The notes beneath the pieces are model-generated. The model worked only from the letters and a program-made list of their open reading frames with translations, had not been told where the DNA came from and made no database searches. Source: CAIYMF01 sp943329595 (GTDB lineage: Bacteria > Actinomycetota > Actinomycetes > S36-B12 > CAIYMF01). Taken from it: DNA of 6,973 nucleotides. Shown in pieces: positions 1 through 4,595 of this stretch (the first letter of the stretch is position 1; each line of letters starts with the position of its first letter). Position numbers and translations under genes: made by a program. The stretch lies in NCBI GenBank assembly GCA_943329595.2, contig CALQEM020000181.1:1-6973 (forward strand). Direction: 5' to 3'.

Positions 1-3000
1 CTGCCCGACGGGTGGCGGCTCATGGTGTCGTCCGGCTCGCCGTGGGCGTCGCTCTCGGAGGCGGGTGTCCGGCTGAGGTCGTTGCGCCCGCCCACGGCCC
101 CGACCGTCTCGCGCGTGAGTGGCCAGAGCGCCCAGGTGCGCTTCGCCTACCCGCTGGTGGGCCGCATTGCGCCCGGCGGCTTCGTGCTGCAGCAGCGGGT
201 GGGCATCCGCTGGATTCCGCTACGGGTCAGGGGGGGTGCGCTCCGCCCGGGCTCCCGACTCACCACCCTCGCGGTGGGTGCCAGTGCCGTGCGGGTCGGC
301 TTGGTGAACCGGGGCGTCACCGTGTTCAGCCGGCCTGCGGTGGTGCGCTCAGCCGGCGCGCCTCCCGTGATGGTCACCTCGCCGGTCGACGTCGACCAGT
401 GCGGGTCGGCCACCAACTCGGTGATCGCGCCCGAGGCCGTGGTGCTGCACGGCTGGAGCGGCATGTCGCTGACGTTCCGGCGCAACGACTTCGGGGTGTA
501 CGAGCAGGCCATCGGGGGTGACAAGATCCCGGGATACCGCAACACCCTCGGCTTCTGCGACACATCCGCCGGCCGCACCTGGACCTTCACCGACGCTTCC
601 GGAATCGCCACTCGATTCGCCGACGGGCGGCCCACGACGGTGACCAACCAGGGTCAGCCGGTGTCGACGCTCACGTGGGTCGGCGATCGACTCGTGCGAC
701 TCACCAACGGGGTGGGGCGATCGATGGGCCTCGTGTACGCGGGCGGGTCGACCACCTGTCCCTCGGCTGGCTGGTCGGGCTACTCCGCGCCCCCGACGGG
801 CAGCCTGTGCCGCCTTGAGTACCCCGGAGGGGTGGCCACCGACCTGGGGTACCTCGCTGCCGGACTCCCGTCGCCACAGATCGGCCTGGTGAAGGACCCC
901 GGCAACAGTGCGACCACGCTCGGCTGGGACGAGGTGGGGCGCCTGACCGCCACGCGCAGCCCGCTGGTGAACCGCGCCGCCACGGCCGACCCGGCGGCGG
1001 CCGCCGCCATCGCGACCGCCGCGTACGACGGCCTCGGCCGAGTCGCCTCCGTGACCGAGGCACCCGGGTCGGTGGGCGCCGACTCGGCCACCCAGAGCTT
1101 CGCCCTGCCGGTGATCGGTGAGGCACAGCTGAAGGCCGGCACGCCCGTCGCAGCCCGGGTGACGTCGACCGCCACCGGCTACGAGACGTTCAACGAGGCC
1201 ACGCTCGACCCCGTCACGCTCGACCAGTCGGTGTCGCGCGACGCGGCCGGCTCGCAGACCGCGACCTCGACGTCGGGCCGCACCACCACGTCCACCGACG
1301 CGCGCGGCCTGGTCACCACCACCACCTTCGACTCGCGCGGCAACGTGGTGTCGCAGCAGGGCCCGGCGCTGCCCGCGCAGTCGTCTCCGGGCACCGATCT
1401 CACGGCGAGGTACGACACGGTCGATGCCGGGACCGAGGACCGCGAGTACGAGGGGTTCCGCGCGCTCGTGTACGGCCGCGAGCGCTTTCAGGGTGGTGTG
1501 GCCCCTGATCACTGGAAGCCCAGGCAGGGCAACGGCCTCGCCGCCGCGTGGACGGTTCAGTCGGACACGATGTCGGCGGTGGCCACCGCGCTGTGGACGC
1601 CCACGGCCGAGCAGGATGCCGCGGCGAAGGCTGCAGGCTGGACGTTCGAGGTGAGCGCCGTCGGTGGCGCCTCCGTGAAGCTCATCATCGAGGGCGCGGT
1701 GTGCGAGGAGACCACGTGCACCATCGCGCGCCTGCCCAAGGGGACCAAGCAGGTCACGGTGGAGGTCGAGCGCGGGCCGGCCGAGGGCTGGTTCACGCTG
1801 CTGGCGGCCCCGGGGGGAACTCGGCCGACAACAGTTCCGACCGCTCAGGTTCGACCAGGATTCGGCAACCTCACGAGCGTGCGCAGCAACGACGTCACCG
1901 CCGCGCAGAACGACCCGGTCACCGAGTACTCCTACGATCAGCCTGAGACCGGCAAGATCACGCGCGCCGCCTACGGAGGTGGCCTCAGCGCGACTCTCGA
2001 GTACGAGTCCGGCGCACCGGGCCAGGGCCGCTGGGGCCGGCTGCTGAGATTCACGACGCCGGGCGGCCGCGTGCAGCGCACCTCCTACTGGCGCGATGGT
2101 GGCGCTGTGGCCATGCCCGATACGTGCGGCGGCACGGCAGCGATGTCGGGCCAGCCGCGCACTATCACGCGTCAAGACGGCATCGCCGTCACGTCGTTCT
2201 ACGACGTGCGAGGCCGGCTCATCGCCAGCGTCACCTCCGGCGATAGCGGCGTCTCTGAGACGGTGTGCACCGCCTACTCCGATGACGGCGTTCCCCTCAC
2301 CTCGTCGCTCTACGACGACCAGGGGGCGCTCATCGAGCGGGTGGAGACGGTGGTCGGCGTCGACGGCGACCCACTGACCGTGCAGCAGACAGTGACGCAC
2401 GGCCCCGCCGCTGCCGTCGACCCGGGCGCAGTCGTGTTCACCAGCATCACCAACGACCTGCGGGGCAACCCGGTGCGCTACGTCGACGCCACCGGCACGG
2501 TGACCACCACCACCTACACGCCGTTCAGCGATCCCGAGCACGTGACCGTCACGCCCCCGGGGGCGAATTCGCCGCTGCTGACGTTCGACTACGCCTACCG
2601 CCGCGAGGACGCGGCGCCCACCACCGTGACCGTGAACGGGGTGCTCGCAGCCGAGGTCACCTATGCAGACGGCAAGTCGACGGTCGACCATGTCGCCTAC
2701 GCAGGTGGTGCGGCGAGGCTGGCGCTGCAGTACGCGGCCAGCGGGCGTCCCAGCACCATCGTGGCGACCGCCGGCTCGAGCAGTCACACGCAGACGCTGG
2801 AGTTCAACGACTTCGGCCGTATTCTGTCGGCGCGCATCAACTCACGGGTGAGTGGCCAGACCTCCACCGAGGCGCGCGGGTACTCGTACGATGCCGCGGG
2901 TCGGCTGGCGTCCGCGATTATCAGCACCACGCCGGCCGGGGCCAGCGTGAGGCGCACGACCTACGGCTACGGCTTCGCCGCCACGCAGTCGGCGACCTGC

Positions 3001-4467
3001 GGCGAGGCCGCGGCGGCTTATCCGCGCGCGGCCGCCGACGCGCTGCGCACCGGTGGTACGCGCGCGGGCGTGGCCTACGTGATGTGCCACAACTCCCAGG
3101 GCCGGTTGTACTCAACCAGTGACCCGCTCGTCACCGGCGACGCCACAGGAACAACTCGTGCCTCGTTGGTGCACGACGCGCTGGGCCGTGTCACCGCTGT
3201 GACCGGGGTCGCGCGGCCGATCGAGTTCACCTGGGGCGCAGGATCGTCGGTCGCCCGCGTGGTCGAGGGAACGGGTGGCGACGCCGTCACCACCGTGCTC
3301 GACACCTTCGGCGGGCAGGTGGTGGGCAAAACCGTCGAGACGCCGGCCGACTCGCAGACCGTGCGCTACGCCTACTCGTCCCCGATGGCCAGTAGCCCCC
3401 TGCTGACGCTTCCGCCTGTGCGAGGGCCACCCGGCGGCATCGGTGTGAGCTATCCCCTCCCCGGTGGCGTGCGCGTCGACGCGGCCCCCGGCGCGGTGCC
3501 GCAGCTGACGTTCACCGGACTCGACGGATCCGCGCTCGCGTCTGTCGCCGTGCCCGCTCTCGCCCTCAGCGGCGTGTCTGGCCCGACCGCCCCGACCACC
3601 GGCCTGCTCCCGCGCTTCGGCCCCTTCGGCGAGGCCCTCGTCACCCCGTCGCTCACCGCCACCGGCGCCCGCCCGGCCTACACCTGGCAGGCGTCACAGC
3701 ACCACGAGACGCTGGCCGGCACGTCGTCGCTCGTGCTCCTGGGAGCCCGCACCTACTTCCCCGCGCTCGGCGAGTTCCTGTCGCCGGACCCGAAGTCGGA
3801 GTCGGGCACCAACCTCTACTCGTACACCCCGGCCGACCCCATCAACGGCAGCGACCCCACGGGCCAGGCCAACGGCTGGAGCTGGTTCTGGCAGGTCATC
3901 TCGGCGGTCCTCATCGTGGCGGCCATCGCCGTCGATGTGGTGACGATGGGCATGGCCACCCCTGCTACCGGCGCCGGTGTGGCTGCCTGGATGGGATACA
4001 TCGGCCTCACGGTGGGAGTTCCCATGGTGGCCTGGTGGGCGGTCGGCAAGGCCCAGGAGATGTCCCTTCGAGCGCAGACCGACCCCAGTGAGGGGCTCGA
4101 CTCGTTCCGCGCGGCGATGGGCTGGGCGCAGCTGATCGAGAACGTCGGAATGTCGGGCACCTTCATCATCTCGGGGGGACTGCGCGCCGCCGGGGGAGTG
4201 AAGTCGTGGTGGCGCAACCGCTCGCTGCCCAAGACCACTCTGACTGAGGACCTCGAGATCGCCAGCGCGCTGGGCAGCGCCCGTCGCAGTGTGGCCCTGC
4301 CGCAGACGCAACACATGTCGTTCGGGGCGCTCGACAACGGGGGTCGAGAGACTCTTGAGCGCACCACCGGGCGACTCAGCGTGGGGAGCTCGCGCATCAC
4401 GGGCAACACGCTGCGCATGGCCGCCGACCGTAAGACCTTTTTCCACATCGCCGACTTCATGCCCTAA
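1..4467 (+). CDS. RHS/YD-repeat secreted protein A, 5'-partial, with variable C-terminal tip
   Basis: Frame 1 is open from the first base to TAA at 4465-4467 (1488 codons). The first ATG (base 22) is probably internal: LPDGWRL at bases 1-21 aligns with LPAGWQL at residues 208-214 of the downstream paralogue, so about 207 N-terminal residues, including an expected signal peptide, are missing. In order: end of an N-terminal beta region; a possible fibronectin/Ig-like beta domain (about 88-351, weak); YD-type repeats from about 439, with WDEVGRL, YDGLGRV, YDVRGRL and YDAAGRL; a PA14-like insertion (1453-1815); more YD repeats to about 3400; an LPGGV stretch; the RHS core (3661-3864); and a 200-residue tip. 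The family is known to form a beta shell around C-terminal toxins in contact-dependent or exported competition systems. A toxin function for this protein is inference, because the tip is not recognised. Ten cysteines are visible, none after base 3087. The gene probably shares a transcript with the next one, 26 bases away. Confidence 0.93.
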   Translation: MPDGWRLMVSSGSPWASLSEAGVRLRSLRPPTAPTVSRVSGQSAQVRFAYPLVGRIAPGGFVLQQRVGIRWIPLRVRGGALRPGSRLTTLAVGASAVRVGLVNRGVTVFSRPAVVRSAGAPPVMVTSPVDVDQCGSATNSVIAPEAVVLHGWSGMSLTFRRNDFGVYEQAIGGDKIPGYRNTLGFCDTSAGRTWTFTDASGIATRFADGRPTTVTNQGQPVSTLTWVGDRLVRLTNGVGRSMGLVYAGGSTTCPSAGWSGYSAPPTGSLCRLEYPGGVATDLGYLAAGLPSPQIGLVKDPGNSATTLGWDEVGRLTATRSPLVNRAATADPAAAAAIATAAYDGLGRVASVTEAPGSVGADSATQSFALPVIGEAQLKAGTPVAARVTSTATGYETFNEATLDPVTLDQSVSRDAAGSQTATSTSGRTTTSTDARGLVTTTTFDSRGNVVSQQGPALPAQSSPGTDLTARYDTVDAGTEDREYEGFRALVYGRERFQGGVAPDHWKPRQGNGLAAAWTVQSDTMSAVATALWTPTAEQDAAAKAAGWTFEVSAVGGASVKLIIEGAVCEETTCTIARLPKGTKQVTVEVERGPAEGWFTLLAAPGGTRPTTVPTAQVRPGFGNLTSVRSNDVTAAQNDPVTEYSYDQPETGKITRAAYGGGLSATLEYESGAPGQGRWGRLLRFTTPGGRVQRTSYWRDGGAVAMPDTCGGTAAMSGQPRTITRQDGIAVTSFYDVRGRLIASVTSGDSGVSETVCTAYSDDGVPLTSSLYDDQGALIERVETVVGVDGDPLTVQQTVTHGPAAAVDPGAVVFTSITNDLRGNPVRYVDATGTVTTTTYTPFSDPEHVTVTPPGANSPLLTFDYAYRREDAAPTTVTVNGVLAAEVTYADGKSTVDHVAYAGGAARLALQYAASGRPSTIVATAGSSSHTQTLEFNDFGRILSARINSRVSGQTSTEARGYSYDAAGRLASAIISTTPAGASVRRTTYGYGFAATQSATCGEAAAAYPRAAADALRTGGTRAGVAYVMCHNSQGRLYSTSDPLVTGDATGTTRASLVHDALGRVTAVTGVARPIEFTWGAGSSVARVVEGTGGDAVTTVLDTFGGQVVGKTVETPADSQTVRYAYSSPMASSPLLTLPPVRGPPGGIGVSYPLPGGVRVDAAPGAVPQLTFTGLDGSALASVAVPALALSGVSGPTAPTTGLLPRFGPFGEALVTPSLTATGARPAYTWQASQHHETLAGTSSLVLLGARTYFPALGEFLSPDPKSESGTNLYSYTPADPINGSDPTGQANGWSWFWQVISAVLIVAAIAVDVVTMGMATPATGAGVAAWMGYIGLTVGVPMVAWWAVGKAQEMSLRAQTDPSEGLDSFRAAMGWAQLIENVGMSGTFIISGGLRAAGGVKSWWRNRSLPKTTLTEDLEIASALGSARRSVALPQTQHMSFGALDNGGRETLERTTGRLSVGSSRITGNTLRMAADRKTFFHIADFMP
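439..1452 (+). other. YD-repeat shell of protein A, first part
   Basis: This stretch codes for degenerate tandem repeats of the YD type, each built around an aromatic/Trp-Asp-x-x-Gly-Arg-Leu/Val core, for example WDEVGRL near 925-945 and YDGLGRV near 1024-1044. It also holds the cysteine pair at 757-759 and 808-810 around SAGWSGYSAPPTGSL, a motif shared with B. In known RHS and Tc-toxin C proteins such repeats wind into a spiral beta shell; that fold is inferred here. Confidence 0.8.
491..510 (+). repeat. 20-base exact direct repeat, copy 1 (gene A)
   Basis: The 20 bases encoding part of GVYEQA are identical to 5626-5645 in gene B; the flanking bases differ on both sides (t versus c before, a versus g after). 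It is a conserved patch of the paralogous shells, not a mobile-element repeat. Confidence 0.9.
1453..1815 (+). other. PA14-like module inserted in the YD shell of protein A
   Basis: About 121 residues, from GFRALVY to LAAPGG, break the YD pattern. The order of features resembles a degenerate PA14 domain: FRALVY then FQGG, a LAAAW strand, ALWTP, a GWTFEVSAVGG hairpin, VKLIIEG, a turn with Cys at 1702-1704 and 1717-1719, and a closing VTVEVERGP plus GWFTLLAAP. PA14 domains are known as beta-barrel modules in glycosidases, adhesins and toxins, often carbohydrate-binding. The assignment is by pattern only; a different jelly-roll fold is possible. YD repeats resume after it. Confidence 0.5.
1816..3660 (+). 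other. YD-repeat shell of protein A, second part
   Basis: YD-type repeats resume, including YSYDQPETGKI, FYDVRGRLI, TNDLRGNPVRYVDATG, EFNDFGRIL and YSYDAAGRLAS (about 2881-2910). Four cysteines lie at 2125, 2266, 2998 and 3085 (first base of each codon). The last portion, after about 3400, loses the YD pattern and has LPGGV (3460-3474), a Pro/Ala-rich beta stretch and RFGPFGEAL, which is typical of the lead-in to the RHS core in actinobacterial members. Confidence 0.75.
3661..3864 (+). other. RHS repeat-associated core domain of protein A
   Basis: The segment holds LLGARTYFPALGEFLSPDP (3736-3792), then GTNLYSY, ADPINGSDPTG, ending at DPTG (3853-3864). This is the hallmark core that separates the conserved shell from the variable tip in RHS proteins. 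Compared with the common GARYYDPxLGRF form, it has Thr, Phe and Glu at the second Y-D-R-type positions. In characterised RHS/TcC proteins this region contributes to autoproteolytic release of the tip; the Asp residues of SPDP, ADP and SDPTG are candidates, but cleavage here is inferred. Confidence 0.9.
3865..4464 (+). other. Variable C-terminal tip of protein A: membrane hairpin plus unrecognised 81-residue tail
   Basis: The 200 residues after DPTG start with a Trp-rich lead (WSWFWQ), followed by two hydrophobic segments: about 3889-3948 (VISAVLIVAAIAVDVVTMGM) and about 3982-4047 (AAWMGYIGLTVGVPMVAWWAVG), joined by a Pro/Gly turn. A soluble linker, an amphipathic stretch (about 4117-4200) and a tail from 4222 follow. 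The tail has no cysteine and has His at 4312-4314 and 4444-4446 with RETLERTTGR between. I cannot match it to a known nuclease, deaminase, ADP-ribosyltransferase or peptidase. The membrane segments resemble the pre-toxin hydrophobic segments of many RHS tips and may help translocation or form the active part. Confidence 0.6.
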
Positions 4468-4480
4468 CTGCACTGACACC

Positions 4481-4486
4481 GAGGAG
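4481..4486 (+). promoter_or_regulatory. Ribosome binding site of gene B
   Basis: GAGGAG lies in the 26-base gap between the TAA of A and the ATG at 4494, with a 7-base spacer. It is a strong Shine-Dalgarno match and decides the start of B. The gap has no inverted repeat and no room for a promoter, which suggests that A and B are co-transcribed while B has its own translation start. Confidence 0.85.
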
Positions 4487-4493
4487 AATCGCC

Positions 4494-4595
4494 ATGCGCT
4501 CACCACTTCGCTCGTGCACCGCCGCTACTGGGTCTGCGGCGCTCATCGCCGGACTCCTGGGCGCGGTGGTGCCCATGGCGTCGTCGGCGTCGGCT
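4494..4595 (+). other. Predicted Sec signal peptide of protein B (residues 1-34)
   Basis: The N-region carries Arg2 and Arg6. A hydrophobic stretch, AALIAGLLGAVVPMA, covers residues 15-29, and an Ala-Ser-Ala motif at residues 32-34 gives a signal peptidase I type cleavage before Val35. There is no lipobox and no twin-arginine motif: Cys8 sits in the N-region, not at the cleavage site. Export across the membrane is the direct reading; the final location (wall, surface or medium) is not visible. Confidence 0.85.

Noticed and set aside
22..24. ATG at base 22 as the true start of gene A
   Set aside because: The codons before it encode LPDGWR, matching an internal motif of B, and a protein starting here would lack a signal peptide.
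349..2787. Long minus-strand open frame (812 codons) across gene A
   Set aside because: It lies fully antisense to the well-supported RHS frame. Its product is Arg/Gly/His/Ala-rich without domain pattern, as expected for the shadow of a GC-rich gene.
4222..4464. A's tail as an EndoU, HNH, deaminase or other named RHS toxin
   Set aside because: I looked for the usual His/Asn/His, HxE-PCxxC and GxHHR-like signatures and none is present.
4468..4493. Terminator or promoter between A and B
   Set aside because: The 26-base gap has no inverted repeat with a T-run and no recognisable -35/-10 pair; it holds only the Shine-Dalgarno of B.
3694..4506. Minus-strand open frame (270 codons) over the core and tip of A
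   Set aside because: It is antisense to the diagnostic RHS core; the translation is His/Arg/Gly-rich and without motifs.
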